A DNA stretch of 64,000 nt from Gallionellaceae bacterium (GCA_028714875.1 JAQTLN010000013.1:52380-116379); one strand, 5' to 3'; shown: positions 29,455 through 40,068, numbered from the stretch's first letter. The notes: a model not told the origin generated them from the letters alone. Numbers and translations are program-made.

Positions 29455-30221
29455 AGGCGTTGAGTGTGAGTAACGTAGGGTGTGGTCTGCGTGGCCTGAT
29501 CGCCCTGACGCTGGTTTTGTTTCCGCTCGCCGCCCTGGCCGCGCCCGGCATTCCCGCTTTCTCCAGCACGCCGGGGGCGGGCGGCGCCACCAACTACACT
29601 TTCAGCATCGAAGCCCTGCTGCTGCTGACGGCGCTGACGTTCCTGCCGGCCGCGCTGTTGATGATGACCTCGTTCACCCGCATCGTCATCGTGCTGTCGC
29701 TGCTGCGCCAGGCGATGGGCACCATGCAGGCGCCGCCCAATCAGGTGATCGTCGGCCTGTCGCTGTTCCTCACTTTTTTCATCATGGCGCCGGTGTTCGA
29801 CAAGATTTACGAGACCGCCTGGAAGCCATATTCCGATAACCAGATTTCCCTGGTGGTCGCGGCGGATCGCGGCGTCCAGCCGCTCAAGTCCTTCATGCTC
29901 AAGCAAACCCGGCAGGAAGACCTGGCCCTGTTCATTCGCCTGGCCAAGGTGCCGCCCCTGGCCGGCCCGGAGGACACCCCGCTCAAGGTGCTGGTGCCCG
30001 CCTTCGTCATCAGCGAACTGAAAACGGCGTTCCAGATCGGTTTCATCGTTTTCATCCCGTTCCTGATCATCGATATGGTGGTGGCCAGCGTGTTGATGTC
30101 GATGGGCATGATGATGCTCTCGCCCATGCTGGTGTCGTTGCCGTTCAAGATCATGTTGTTCGTGCTGGCGGATGGTTGGGGGCTGTTGATTTCCTCGCTG
30201 GTGCAGACTTTCCAGATATGA
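29451..30221 (+). CDS. fliP: Flagellar biosynthetic protein FliP
   Basis: TALTFLPAALLMMTSFTRIVIVLSLLRQAMGTMQAPPNQV. Confidence 0.97.
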   Translation: MKALSVSNVGCGLRGLIALTLVLFPLAALAAPGIPAFSSTPGAGGATNYTFSIEALLLLTALTFLPAALLMMTSFTRIVIVLSLLRQAMGTMQAPPNQVIVGLSLFLTFFIMAPVFDKIYETAWKPYSDNQISLVVAADRGVQPLKSFMLKQTRQEDLALFIRLAKVPPLAGPEDTPLKVLVPAFVISELKTAFQIGFIVFIPFLIIDMVVASVLMSMGMMMLSPMLVSLPFKIMLFVLADGWGLLISSLVQTFQI

Positions 30222-30466
30222 GCGCCGCCGCCCGGCCGCCCGAAGGCGGCGCTCCCCCTCCCTCGGGGAGGAAGTCGCGCCAGCGACAGGAGGGTAGTCA
30301 TATGAGCGCCGCCGCCCGGCCGCCCGAAGGCGGCGCTCCCTCTCCCTCGGGGAGGAAGTCGCGCCAGCGACAGGAGGGTAGTCATATGAGCGCCGCCGCC
30401 CGGCCGCCCGAAGGCGGCGCCCACCTCCCTCGGAGAGGATGCCGCGCCAGTGACAGGAGGCTAATC
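30218..30466 (+). repeat. Three tandem 84-bp repeats between fliP and fliQ
   Basis: Units start at ATG 30218, 30302 and 30386; units 1-2 near-identical, unit 3 diverged; each ends with a Shine-Dalgarno-like caggagg. Confidence 0.95.
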
Positions 30467-30472
30467 CAGTGA
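30218..30472 (+). CDS. Putative 84-aa repeat ORF bridging fliP and fliQ
   Basis: MSAAARPPEGGAPPPSGRKSRQRQEGSH x3 in frame; ATGA overlap with fliP stop, GTGA overlap with fliQ start; coding status unproven. Confidence 0.3.
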   Translation: MSAAARPPEGGAPPPSGRKSRQRQEGSHMSAAARPPEGGAPSPSGRKSRQRQEGSHMSAAARPPEGGAHLPRRGCRASDRRLIQ

Positions 30473-30738
30473 CCCCCGATACCGTCATCGCCATTGTCCG
30501 CCAGGCCCTGGAAGTGGCCATGCTGGTGGCCGGGCCGCTGCTGCTTGCGTCGTTGCTGATGGGGCTGCTGGTGAGCATTTTTCAGGCCGCCACGCAGATC
30601 AACGAAATGACCCTTTCCTTCATTCCCAAGCTGCTGGTGATGTTCGTGGTGCTGGTGGTGATGGGGCCGTGGGCGCTGCAATTGCTGGTGGACTACGTCG
30701 CCCGCCTGTTCGGCAGCATCCCGACCCTGGTGGGCTGA
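30469..30738 (+). CDS. fliQ: Flagellar biosynthetic protein FliQ (GTG start)
   Basis: MTPDTVIAIVRQALEVAMLVAGPLLLASLLMGLLVSIFQAATQINEMTLSFIPK. Confidence 0.97.
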   Translation: MTPDTVIAIVRQALEVAMLVAGPLLLASLLMGLLVSIFQAATQINEMTLSFIPKLLVMFVVLVVMGPWALQLLVDYVARLFGSIPTLVG

Positions 30739-31523
30739 TGTTCACCCTGTCCAGTACCGACCTGGACGCGCTCCTGGTCCTGTTCTTTTTCCCCTTCGTT
30801 CGCATCCTCGCCTGGGTGCGGTTCGACCCGTTGCTGGGCAATCACGCGGTGCCCATGCGCATGCGGGTGGTGCTGGCGCTGGTATTGACCGTGGCCATCG
30901 CCCCCATCCTGCCCGCCGCGCCACAGGTGGCGCTGGTATCCGGCGAAGGCCTGATGGTGCTGTTGCAGCAGATCGCCATCGGCGCGGTGCTCGGCTTCTC
31001 GCTGCGCATCGTATTCGGCATCGTCGAAGTGGCCGGAAACTTCATGGGCATGCAGATGGGCCTGTCGTTCGCCACCCTGTTCGATCCCATCAACGGCGCG
31101 CAGACGCCAGTGGTTTCGCAATTCCTGGTGCTCGCCACCACCCTCATCCTGTTTTCCTTCAACGGCCATCATTTGGTCATCGCCGCCCTGGCACAGAGTT
31201 TTGTCGAGGTGCCGGTCGGCAGTACGCTCACCGCGCCGGGATTCGCCGCCGTGGCGCACTGGGGTGGCGTCATGTTTTCCACCGGCCTGCATATCGCCCT
31301 GCCGGTGACCGCCGCCTTGCTCGCCACCAACCTCACCATCGGCATGATGTCGCGCGCCGCGCCGCAACTGAACATTTTCGCCATTGGTTTTCCCCTCACC
31401 CTCGGCGCCGGTTTCCTGGTGCTCTACTTCACCCTGGCCTATCTGCCGGCACAACTCGACCGCATCTGGTTGCAGGCGCTGCAGGCCGGGATGAGCGCCA
31501 TGCGCGGCGTGGCGGGGCAATGA
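30738..31523 (+). CDS. fliR: Flagellar biosynthetic protein FliR
   Basis: FPFVRILAWVRFDPLLGNHAVPMRMRVVLALVLTVAIAP; follows fliQ. Confidence 0.96.
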   Translation: MFTLSSTDLDALLVLFFFPFVRILAWVRFDPLLGNHAVPMRMRVVLALVLTVAIAPILPAAPQVALVSGEGLMVLLQQIAIGAVLGFSLRIVFGIVEVAGNFMGMQMGLSFATLFDPINGAQTPVVSQFLVLATTLILFSFNGHHLVIAALAQSFVEVPVGSTLTAPGFAAVAHWGGVMFSTGLHIALPVTAALLATNLTIGMMSRAAPQLNIFAIGFPLTLGAGFLVLYFTLAYLPAQLDRIWLQALQAGMSAMRGVAGQ

Positions 31524-32038
31524 CCACCTGGTTCAACATGAACGCCTCGGCCTGGGTTCAGCGCTGGGCCAGCCTGATTCCAGCCGATGGAAGCGTGCTC
31601 GATTTGGCTTGCGGTGGCGGCCGTCATGCCGTCTATCTGGCGGGGTTGGGGCATGAAGTCGTCGCCGTGGATCGTGATCTGTCCCTCGCGGCCGTGGTGC
31701 GCGGCACGCCGGGAATCACCTGGCGTCAGGCTGATCTGGAAGGCGACGCCTGGCCTTTCCCCGGCGACACCTTTCTCGGCATCGTCGTCACCAACTATCT
31801 GCACCGCCCCCTGTTCGAGCTACTCCTCGCCGCGCTCGAACCGGGCGGCGTCCTGATCTACGAGACCTTCAGCCTAGGCCAGGCCAAATACGGCCGCCCG
31901 CGCAACCCGGCGCACTTGCTGCTGCCCGGCGAATTGCTGGAAATGGCGCGGGGCAAACTGAACGTGCTGGCGTACGAGGATGTCGAGGAAGCAGAGCAAC
32001 GACGCTGCGTGCAAAGGCTTTGCGCCGTGAAAGCATGA
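31520..32038 (+). CDS. Class I SAM-dependent methyltransferase
   Basis: VLDLACGGGRHAVYLAGLGHEVVAVDRD. Confidence 0.85.
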   Translation: MTTWFNMNASAWVQRWASLIPADGSVLDLACGGGRHAVYLAGLGHEVVAVDRDLSLAAVVRGTPGITWRQADLEGDAWPFPGDTFLGIVVTNYLHRPLFELLLAALEPGGVLIYETFSLGQAKYGRPRNPAHLLLPGELLEMARGKLNVLAYEDVEEAEQRRCVQRLCAVKA

Positions 32039-32080
32039 GTTTCGGCTAAAATCGCCGCTTTTCCAGATTCCCTAATAGCC

Positions 32081-32956
32081 ATGTTTACCGGCAGTCTCGT
32101 CGCACTCGTTACACCCATGCTGCCCGATGGCGGCCTGGACATGCCCCGTTTCCGGGCGCTCATCGACTGGCATATCGAGCAGGGCACGGATGGCCTGGTC
32201 ATCGTCGGCACCACGGGTGAATCGCCCACGGTGGATGCCGATGAACATTGCCTGCTGATCCGAACCGCCGTCGAACAGGCCGCCGGCCGCGTTCCGGTGA
32301 TTGCCGGCACCGGCGCCAATTCGACGCGCGAAGCTATCGAATTGACCCGTTGCGCCAAGGAAGCCGGCGCGGCGGCGGGCCTCTCGGTGGCGCCGTACTA
32401 CAACAAGCCGACCCAGGAAGGCCTGTTTCAGCATTTCAAGGCCATCGCCGAGTCGAGCGACCTGCCGTTGATTCTCTACAACGTGCCAGGCCGTACCGTT
32501 TCCGATATCAGCAACGACACCGCTCTGCGTCTGGCCGCTTTGCCCGGCGTGATCGGCATCAAGGACGCCACCGGCAACATCGAGCGTGGTTCCGATCTGA
32601 TCAAGCGCGCCCCGGCCTCGTTCGCCGTCTACAGCGGCGACGACGCCAGCGGCATGGTGCTGATGCTGTTGGGCGGCAAGGGCGTCATTTCGGTGACCTC
32701 CAACGTGGCGCCGCGTCTGATGCATGAAATGTCCGTGGCGGCGATGTCCGGTGATCTGGCGCGCGCCCGCGAAATCAACTTCCGCCTGCTTGGCCTGCAC
32801 CAGAAACTGTTCGTGGAAGCCAACCCCATTCCCGTGAAATGGGCGCTGGCTGAAATGGGCCATATCGGCCTTGGCATCCGTCTGCCCCTCGTTCCCCTGT
32901 CCGCGCCGCATCACGACACTTTGCGCCACGCCCTGAAAGAAGCCGGTTCCCTGTGA
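32081..32956 (+). CDS. dapA: 4-hydroxy-tetrahydrodipicolinate synthase
   Basis: [53 protein letters not shown]. Confidence 0.97.
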   Translation: MFTGSLVALVTPMLPDGGLDMPRFRALIDWHIEQGTDGLVIVGTTGESPTVDADEHCLLIRTAVEQAAGRVPVIAGTGANSTREAIELTRCAKEAGAAAGLSVAPYYNKPTQEGLFQHFKAIAESSDLPLILYNVPGRTVSDISNDTALRLAALPGVIGIKDATGNIERGSDLIKRAPASFAVYSGDDASGMVLMLLGGKGVISVTSNVAPRLMHEMSVAAMSGDLARAREINFRLLGLHQKLFVEANPIPVKWALAEMGHIGLGIRLPLVPLSAPHHDTLRHALKEAGSL

Positions 32957-32967
32957 GGTTGCCCGTT

Positions 32968-34098
32968 ATGCGTCATACCGTTGTTCTCGTTGCCCTGGCG
33001 CTCGCCGCTGGTGGTTGTTCCGTATTCGAAGGCAAGAAGATCGACTACAAGTCGCAAGGCAGCCTGCCGCCGCTGGAGGCGCCGCCGGATCTGGTGATGC
33101 CCGCCGGTGACAATCGTTTTGCCGTGCCGGATATCAATCCGACCGGAGCCGCCACTTTCTCCGCCTACGACCGGGAACGCGCCGGCAAGCCGAAAAGCGC
33201 GAGCGAGCAGGCCTTGTTGCCCAAGGTCGACAAGGCCAGCATCGAACGCGCCGGCACGCAGCGCTGGCTGGTGGTGCAGGCGCCGGCCGCCGAGGTGTGG
33301 CCGGTGGTCAAGGACTTCTGGCAGGAAATGGGTTTCCTCATCACCCTGGAACAGCCCGACGCCGGCGTGATGGAAACCGATTGGGCGGAAAACCGCGCAA
33401 AAATTCCCCAGGAAGGCATCCGCAAGTGGTTGGGCAAGGCGTTGGACAGCTTCTACTCCACCGCCGAGCGCGACAAGTTCCGCACCCGCCTGGAGCCGGC
33501 CGCCGATGCCAAGGGCACCGAGATCTATGTCAGCCATCGCGGCATGACCGAGGTGTTCGAGGGTACCCAGGCCGGTGGCGATCAGGGCCAGGGCCGCACC
33601 ATATGGCAGCCGCGCCCGAGCGACCCGGAACTGGAGGCGGAAATGCTGCGCCGTCTGATGGTGCGTTTCGGTGTCGAAGAGTCGCGCGCCCAATCGCTGT
33701 TGGCCGAGAAGGCCGCGCCGCCGCGCGCCACCCTGAGCAAGGCACCGGATGGTCTGGCCACGCTGGCGTTGCCGGAAGCCTTCGACCGCGCCTGGCGCCG
33801 GGTTGGCCTGGCGCTGGATCGTATCGGCTTCGCCGTGGAAGACCGTGACCGTGCCGGCGGCGTTTATTACGTGCGTTACGCCGATCCGGAAGCCAACACC
33901 AAGAAGGAAAAAGGTTTTCTGTCCAAACTGGCGTTCTGGAGCAGTGACGACGCCAAGTCCAAGGCTTTGAAGTATCAGGTGAAATTGTCGGGCTCCGGCG
34001 AAAGCACCCGCATCGGCGTGTATATGGAAGACGGCAAGCCGGCCAACAACGAAACCGGCACCCGCATCGCCAGCCTGCTTTACGAGCAGTTGAAGTAG
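32968..34098 (+). CDS. bamC: Outer membrane protein assembly factor BamC (lipoprotein)
   Basis: Lipobox LAAGGCS; IDYKSQGSLPPLEAPPDL; downstream of dapA. Confidence 0.92.
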   Translation: MRHTVVLVALALAAGGCSVFEGKKIDYKSQGSLPPLEAPPDLVMPAGDNRFAVPDINPTGAATFSAYDRERAGKPKSASEQALLPKVDKASIERAGTQRWLVVQAPAAEVWPVVKDFWQEMGFLITLEQPDAGVMETDWAENRAKIPQEGIRKWLGKALDSFYSTAERDKFRTRLEPAADAKGTEIYVSHRGMTEVFEGTQAGGDQGQGRTIWQPRPSDPELEAEMLRRLMVRFGVEESRAQSLLAEKAAPPRATLSKAPDGLATLALPEAFDRAWRRVGLALDRIGFAVEDRDRAGGVYYVRYADPEANTKKEKGFLSKLAFWSSDDAKSKALKYQVKLSGSGESTRIGVYMEDGKPANNETGTRIASLLYEQLK

Positions 34099-34865
34099 TG
34101 CTTCGCTTCGCCAGTCTGGGTAGTGGCAGTAAAGGCAACGCCTGGGTGGTGCAAGCCGGTCGGACCACGGTCATGGTGGATTGTGGTTTCGGCCCGCGCG
34201 AGGCGGCGCGGCGTCTCGCCCGCCTCGGCCTGGAGGCGGAAGACCTGGATGCCATCCTGGTGACCCACGAACACAGCGATCATGGGCGCGGGGTGGCCAA
34301 GCTGGCGCTCAAGGCGCGTTGCCCGGTGTGGCTCAGCCACGGTTGCCACGCCATGCTGGAAGCGGTGGGCGCCGCGCCGGTGGCGGCGAACATCCTCGCC
34401 GGCCATGAGGCCTTCGATCTGGGTGACTTGCGGGTGACACCCTACCCGGTGCCGCACGACGCGCGCGAGCCGGTGCATTTCGCTTTCTCCGATGGCGCCC
34501 GTCGTTTCGGCCTGCTGACCGATGCCGGCCATGTGACGCCGCATATCGAGGCGGTGCTGAGCGGTTGCGATGCCTTGGCGCTGGAATGCAATCACGATGT
34601 GGCCATGCTGCGCGCGGGCACTTATCCGGAGGCGTTGCAGCGGCGCATCCTCGGGCCTTATGGCCATCTCGACAATGCGGCGGCGGCGGCCCTGCTGGCG
34701 CGCGTTGGGGGGGCGGGGCTCACCCATGTGGTGGCCGCGCACCTTTCTGAACATAACAACGCGCCCGAATTGGCCCGCGCCGCCTTGGCCGGGGCGTTGG
34801 GCTGCGAAGATGCCTGGGTCGGCGTCGCCGACCAGGAAACGGGACTGGACTGGCGGGAAATCTGA
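34098..34865 (+). CDS. MBL-fold metallo-hydrolase (YycJ-like)
   Basis: LRFASLGSGSKGNAWVVQAG; TPEHSDH-type motif THEHSDHGRGV. Confidence 0.9.
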   Translation: MLRFASLGSGSKGNAWVVQAGRTTVMVDCGFGPREAARRLARLGLEAEDLDAILVTHEHSDHGRGVAKLALKARCPVWLSHGCHAMLEAVGAAPVAANILAGHEAFDLGDLRVTPYPVPHDAREPVHFAFSDGARRFGLLTDAGHVTPHIEAVLSGCDALALECNHDVAMLRAGTYPEALQRRILGPYGHLDNAAAAALLARVGGAGLTHVVAAHLSEHNNAPELARAALAGALGCEDAWVGVADQETGLDWREI

Positions 34866-36277
34866 TGGAAGTTGGCGAAAACACAGCCGCGGCACTGGAA
34901 GTCGCAACCACCTTCGCGGAACTCGGGCTCGCGCCCGAAATTCTGCGCGCGCTCGACGACATGGGCTACAGCATTCCCACGCCGATTCAGAAACAGGCCA
35001 TCCCCCTGGTGCTGGCCGGGCGCGACCTGATGGCGCAGGCGCAGACCGGCACCGGCAAGACCGCCGCCTTCGCTTTGCCGTTGTTGCAGAAAATGGTCGC
35101 GCACGCCAACACCAGCGCTTCGCCGGCGCGCCATCCGGTGCGCGCCCTGGTGCTCACCCCGACGCGGGAACTGGCGATCCAGGTGCACGAAAGCGTGGTC
35201 GACTACAACAAGAACCTGCCCCTGCGCAGCACCGTGGTGTTCGGCGGTGTCGACATGAAAGCGCAGGAAGCCGAGTTGCGCGGCGGCGTGGAAATCCTGG
35301 TCGCCACACCCGGCCGCCTGCTCGACCACGCCGGCAGCAATATGGTGAAGCTCTCGCAAGTGCAGTTTCTGGTGCTGGATGAGGCGGACCGCATGCTGGA
35401 CATGGGCTTCATGCCCGATCTCAAGCGCATCCTCAACCTGTTGCCGACGAAACGGCAGACCCTGCTGTTCTCCGCCACCTTCGATGACAGCATCGTCGGT
35501 CTCGCCAAGAGCTTCCTGCAGAACCCCCTGAAAGTCGAAGTCGCCCGCCGCAACACCGCCGCCGAACTGGTGGAACAGGTGGTGCACAGGGTGCGCGAGG
35601 ACGACAAGATGGATGCCTTGTTGCAGGTTCTCAAGGCGCGCGAGATCAGCCAGGCGCTGGTGTTCACTCGCACCAAGATCGCCGCCGACAAACTCGGGCG
35701 ACGCTTGCAGAAGCGCGGCGTGCCGACCGGCATCATCCACGGCGACAAGGCCCAGGTGGAACGCCTGGCCGCCCTTGATGGCTTCAAACAGGGCAAGGTG
35801 CAACTGCTGGTGGCCACCGACATCGCCGCGCGCGGTCTTGACATCGTCGATCTGCCCTGCGTGTTCAACTTCGAACTGCCTTACGCGGCCGAGGACTATG
35901 TTCACCGTATCGGCCGCACCGGGCGCGCCGGCGCTTCCGGCCTCGCCATCTCCCTGGTGTCGCCCGAGGAGGAACGGCTGCTGGTCGCCATTCGCAAATT
36001 CATCAATCGCGATCTGGTCGAAGCGCCTTTGCCTGCCATCGCGCCGCCACGCGCGGTTGCGGTGGCGCGGCCTGTCGCGGTGGCCATGAAGCCTGACGTG
36101 GAACAGTCTGACGTGGAACAGCCGGACGCGGAGCGGCAGCCTCGCATGGCACGGTCACGCCGGGAACCGGTCTGTGCCTTGCTGCTGCCGCCGGTGAATG
36201 TGGCACAGCCGGTGGCGGAGGTGGTGGTAGAGGCGGTGGTGGCACCCGCGGCGACACAGCCCAATCAGATCGCATGA
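34865..36277 (+). CDS. DEAD-box RNA helicase (RhlE-like)
   Basis: AQTGTGKTAAF, PTRELAIQV, DEADRMLDMGF, HRIGRTGRAG motifs. Confidence 0.96.
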   Translation: MEVGENTAAALEVATTFAELGLAPEILRALDDMGYSIPTPIQKQAIPLVLAGRDLMAQAQTGTGKTAAFALPLLQKMVAHANTSASPARHPVRALVLTPTRELAIQVHESVVDYNKNLPLRSTVVFGGVDMKAQEAELRGGVEILVATPGRLLDHAGSNMVKLSQVQFLVLDEADRMLDMGFMPDLKRILNLLPTKRQTLLFSATFDDSIVGLAKSFLQNPLKVEVARRNTAAELVEQVVHRVREDDKMDALLQVLKAREISQALVFTRTKIAADKLGRRLQKRGVPTGIIHGDKAQVERLAALDGFKQGKVQLLVATDIAARGLDIVDLPCVFNFELPYAAEDYVHRIGRTGRAGASGLAISLVSPEEERLLVAIRKFINRDLVEAPLPAIAPPRAVAVARPVAVAMKPDVEQSDVEQPDAERQPRMARSRREPVCALLLPPVNVAQPVAEVVVEAVVAPAATQPNQIA

Positions 36278-36600
36278 GCCTGGAGGGGTTGCTGCTGATT
36301 CTGCTGGCCGCGCTGGCGTGGTTCTGGTGGGATAGTCTGCAAAAGCGCGAAATTGCCCTCACCGCCGCGCGCCTGGCCTGCGAACGCGCCGGGGTGCAGT
36401 TCCTCGATGCCAGCGTGGCGCTGCGCAAGCTCAAGCTGCGCCGTGATTCCAACCAGCGCGCCCGCTTCTACCGCGAATACGCCTTTGAATACTCTATCGA
36501 GGGCGACGACCGGCAACCTGGATGGGTCTGGCTTCTGGGCGCGCGGGTGGTCAATGTCACCCTGGTTGAACAGAACAACGTGGTGCCGTTCAACTCCTGA
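36274..36600 (+). CDS. Small membrane-anchored protein (DUF3301-like)
   Basis: N-terminal TM helix; CERAGVQFLDASVALRKLKLRRDSNQRARFYREYAFEYSIEGDDRQPGWVWLLG. Confidence 0.75.
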   Translation: MSLEGLLLILLAALAWFWWDSLQKREIALTAARLACERAGVQFLDASVALRKLKLRRDSNQRARFYREYAFEYSIEGDDRQPGWVWLLGARVVNVTLVEQNNVVPFNS

Positions 36601-36684
36601 GGCGATTTACCGCGATGGATTGACCGCCGCGCCGGTCGGCATACAACATGCTTGTATTCCACGTCGCCACCAACCTGCTTCAGT

Positions 36685-37356
36685 ATGTCTCCTTCCGATC
36701 TGGGCGCCATCTGGCTGACCCTTAAACTCGCCAGTGTCACCACCGCGCTGTTGCTGCTCATCGGCACCCCCATTGCCTGGTGGCTGGCGCGCACGCCTTC
36801 CTTCTGGAAAGGCCCGGTGGGAGCCGTGGTGGCGCTGCCCATCGTGTTGCCGCCGACGGTGATCGGTTTCTATCTCCTGGTGGTGATGGGACCCAACGGC
36901 CCGGTCGGACATTTCACCCAGTCGCTCGGCCTGGGCGTGCTGCCCTTTACCTTTGCCGGGCTGGTGGTGGCCTCGGTTTTTTACTCGCTCCCCTTCGTGG
37001 TGCAGCCGTTGCAGAACGCTTTCGAGGCGATCGGTGAGCGTCCGCTGGAAGTGGCGGCCACGTTGCGCGCCTCGCCGCTGGATACCTTTTTCAGCGTGGT
37101 GCTGCCGCTCGCGCGCCCCGGTTACCTCACCGCCACGGTGTTGGGATTTGCCCACACCGTCGGAGAGTTCGGCGTGGTGTTGATGATCGGCGGCAATATT
37201 CCCGACGAGACGCGGGTGGTTTCGGTGCAGATCTACGACCACGTCGAGGCGATGGAATATGCCCAGGCGCACTGGCTGGCGGCCGGCATGGTGGCGTTTT
37301 CCTTCCTGGTGTTGCTGGCGCTGTATACCCTCAACCCGAGCGGGAGACGGCGATGA
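36685..37356 (+). CDS. modB: Molybdate ABC transporter permease
   Basis: [62 protein letters not shown]. Confidence 0.93.
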   Translation: MSPSDLGAIWLTLKLASVTTALLLLIGTPIAWWLARTPSFWKGPVGAVVALPIVLPPTVIGFYLLVVMGPNGPVGHFTQSLGLGVLPFTFAGLVVASVFYSLPFVVQPLQNAFEAIGERPLEVAATLRASPLDTFFSVVLPLARPGYLTATVLGFAHTVGEFGVVLMIGGNIPDETRVVSVQIYDHVEAMEYAQAHWLAAGMVAFSFLVLLALYTLNPSGRRR

Positions 37357-38456
37357 ACACGATTCATGTCCGCTTCAAGCTGGCTTACCCCGGTTTTTCC
37401 CTGGATGTGGATCTGGATATTCCCGGCATCGGCGTCACCGTTCTGTTCGGCCATTCCGGCTCCGGCAAAACCACGTTGTTGCGCTGCGTGGCCGGGTTGC
37501 AGCCGGTCGCCGAGGGCGAATTGGTGGTGAACGGCGAGGTCTGGCAGGACGCCACGACCACCTTGCCCACGCATCGACGTCCCATCGGTTATGTGTTTCA
37601 GGAAGCCAGCCTGTTCGCCCATCTCGATATCCGCCGCAATCTCGAATATGGCCTCAGGCGGGTGCCGGAGGCGCGGCGTCGGGTGGGCCTGAAGCAGGCG
37701 ATCGACTTGCTCGGCATCGGTCATCTGCTCGATCGCATGCCCGATCGTTTGTCGGGCGGCGAGCGCCAGCGCGTGGGGATAGCCCGCGCGCTGGCGGTGA
37801 GCCCGGAAATCCTGCTGATGGATGAACCTCTGGCGGCGCTCGATCTGGCGCGCAAGCAGGAAATCCTGCCTTATCTGGAGCGTCTGCACGACGACCTGGA
37901 AATTCCGGTGCTCTATGTCAGCCATTCGCCCGACGAGGTCGCGCGCCTAGCCGACCATCTGGTGGTGATGGAGCAGGGCAGGGTGGTGGCCAGCGGCGGC
38001 CTTACCGAGACACTGGCGCGCCTGGATTTGCCCATACGCCTGGGCGAGGATGCCGGTGTGGTGCTCGATGGTGAGGTCGTGGAAATCGACGCCAACTGGC
38101 ATCTGGCGCGTGTTCGGGTCGGTAGCGGACAGGCGGACAGTCATCCGGGTGGACCCGTCAGCCTGTGGGTACGCGACAGCGGCCACCCGGTCGGCCACCG
38201 TGCCCGCGTTCGCATCCTGGCGCGCGATGTCAGCCTGGCGCTGGACCGGCATGACGATTCCAGCATTCTTAATACTTTGTCCGCTACCGTGGTGGAAGTG
38301 GCAGACGATACCCATCCGGCACTTTCCCTGGTGCGGCTGGATGTCGGCGGCGCGCCGCTGGTGGCACGCCTCACCCGGCGTTCCGTCTGTGGGCTTGATC
38401 TGTTGCCGGGCAAACTGATCTGGGTGCAGATCAAGGCGGTCGCGCTGATCGGCTGA
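37353..38456 (+). CDS. modC: Molybdate ABC transporter ATP-binding protein with MOP/TOBE domain
   Basis: [13 protein letters not shown] Walker [17 protein letters not shown]-terminal molybdate-binding-like domain. Confidence 0.94.
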   Translation: MNTIHVRFKLAYPGFSLDVDLDIPGIGVTVLFGHSGSGKTTLLRCVAGLQPVAEGELVVNGEVWQDATTTLPTHRRPIGYVFQEASLFAHLDIRRNLEYGLRRVPEARRRVGLKQAIDLLGIGHLLDRMPDRLSGGERQRVGIARALAVSPEILLMDEPLAALDLARKQEILPYLERLHDDLEIPVLYVSHSPDEVARLADHLVVMEQGRVVASGGLTETLARLDLPIRLGEDAGVVLDGEVVEIDANWHLARVRVGSGQADSHPGGPVSLWVRDSGHPVGHRARVRILARDVSLALDRHDDSSILNTLSATVVEVADDTHPALSLVRLDVGGAPLVARLTRRSVCGLDLLPGKLIWVQIKAVALIG

Positions 38457-38587
38457 ATGCTGCTCGGGGAAATTGTGCGGTTGCAGCATTCGCGGTACGC
38501 TTACGGCCATTCGTACCATTTCAGTGCACGCCACGTTGTGCCATTCCCAGCAATTTCACCAGGACCAACCTCTCCACAGGATTCATC

Positions 38588-39448
38588 ATGAGCGACATCG
38601 AGTTCGAGCAAGGCGTCAACGAGACCACCGAGGCTATCGTTCAGGCTTCCACTCGCATCACCCCCGAAAGCACAGCGGAAGTCCGTCAGATCGTGCTGCG
38701 CGTCAACGAACCGGCTTTCTATTTTTTGGAGGGCCAAAGTATCGGCGTGCTGGTACCGGGGCCGCATCCCTTCGGCAACAAGAGTCATCACCGCTACTAC
38801 ACCATCGCCAATGCCAAGGGCGACGACAGCGGCGTCGAACTGGAGTTGTTGGTGCGACGTTGTTTCTACATCGACGAAGTCTCCGGCGAGGAGTATCCCG
38901 GCATTGCGTCGCAACTTCTGTGCAATGCGCGCGTGGGCGACAGGATCACCCTGACCGGTCCGTATCGCAGCCCATTCCGCATTCCCGCCGACAAGAACAG
39001 CAATCTGCTGATGCTCGGCACCGGCACCGGCATCGCGCCGTTCCGCGCCTTCCTGCGCCGCGTCTACGAAGAGCGGAACGACTGGGGCGGCAAGGTCCGC
39101 CTCTATTTCGGCGCTCGCACCGGGACCGATCTGCTCTACATGAATGATCTCAACAACGATCTGGCCAACTACTACGATCAGAAAACCTTTCAGGCCATCC
39201 AGTCGTTGAGCAAAGGCGTGCTCAGCGACGCCGCCGATGCCTTGCGCGACGGCGTGGAAGCCCATGCCGAGGAAGTCTGGGATCTGGTGTGTTCGCCCAA
39301 CACCCATGTCTATCTGGCCGGTATGAAGAAAGCCGCCGACCAGTTCAATACCGGCATGGCCAAACTGGCTGGTTCTGATGAACAGTGGCAGGTGATCAAG
39401 CAGGGCTTGGTTGACGATCGTCGCTGGTCCGAGTTGACCTACATCTGA
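38588..39448 (+). CDS. Ferredoxin/flavodoxin-NADP+ reductase-like protein
   Basis: HHRYYTIANA FAD motif; LMLGTGTGIAPFRAFLRRVYEE NAD(P) motif. Confidence 0.85.
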   Translation: MSDIEFEQGVNETTEAIVQASTRITPESTAEVRQIVLRVNEPAFYFLEGQSIGVLVPGPHPFGNKSHHRYYTIANAKGDDSGVELELLVRRCFYIDEVSGEEYPGIASQLLCNARVGDRITLTGPYRSPFRIPADKNSNLLMLGTGTGIAPFRAFLRRVYEERNDWGGKVRLYFGARTGTDLLYMNDLNNDLANYYDQKTFQAIQSLSKGVLSDAADALRDGVEAHAEEVWDLVCSPNTHVYLAGMKKAADQFNTGMAKLAGSDEQWQVIKQGLVDDRRWSELTYI

Positions 39449-39450
39449 TC

Positions 39451-40068
39451 ATGCCACTGCCAGCGCTGACACCCAACGAAGCCCGTGTTCTCGGGGTGCT
39501 GATCGAGAAATCGAAAACCACACCAGACGCCTACCCGCTGACGGTGAACAGCCTCACCGCCGGCTGCAACCAGAAGACCTCGCGCGACCCGGTGATGAAT
39601 CTCTCGGAGGCCGAGGTGCGGGCGACGCTGGAAGAACTGCGTGGCCGTACTCTGATCATGGAAAGCTATGGCGCTTCCGGGCGGGTGCTGCGTTATGCCC
39701 ATAACTTCGGCAAGGTCTACGGCCTGCCCGGCGCCGCTGTCGATCTGCTCGCCGTGCTCATCCTGCGCGGGCCGCAGACCGCGAGCGAATTGCGCGCCAA
39801 CTGCGAGCGTTTGCACCACTTCGCCGATGCCTCGGCGGTGGAGGGTTACCTGGATGAACTGGCAAGCCGGGAGTCCGGCGCCCTGACCTTGAAACTGCCA
39901 CGCCAGCCTGGCGCGCGGGAACAGCGCTGGGCCCATCTCGTCTGTGGTGAACCGGTCGTGATGCCTGTCGCGGCGCCGCTTGCCACATCCGATCAGGAAG
40001 AACGGGTCGCCCGTCTGGAACAGGAAGTCGCGGAACTGCGCGCGCTGCTGGAATCGTTGACTTCTTAG
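39451..40068 (+). CDS. YceH-family protein (DUF480)
   Basis: LTPNEARVLGVLIEKSKTTPDAYPLTVNSLTAGCNQKTSRDPVMNLSEAEV. Confidence 0.93.
   Translation: MPLPALTPNEARVLGVLIEKSKTTPDAYPLTVNSLTAGCNQKTSRDPVMNLSEAEVRATLEELRGRTLIMESYGASGRVLRYAHNFGKVYGLPGAAVDLLAVLILRGPQTASELRANCERLHHFADASAVEGYLDELASRESGALTLKLPRQPGAREQRWAHLVCGEPVVMPVAAPLATSDQEERVARLEQEVAELRALLESLTS

Noticed and set aside
30218-30466. 84-bp tandem repeats read as a CRISPR-like array
   Set aside because: Contiguous tandem units with no unique spacers, in frame between fliP and fliQ.
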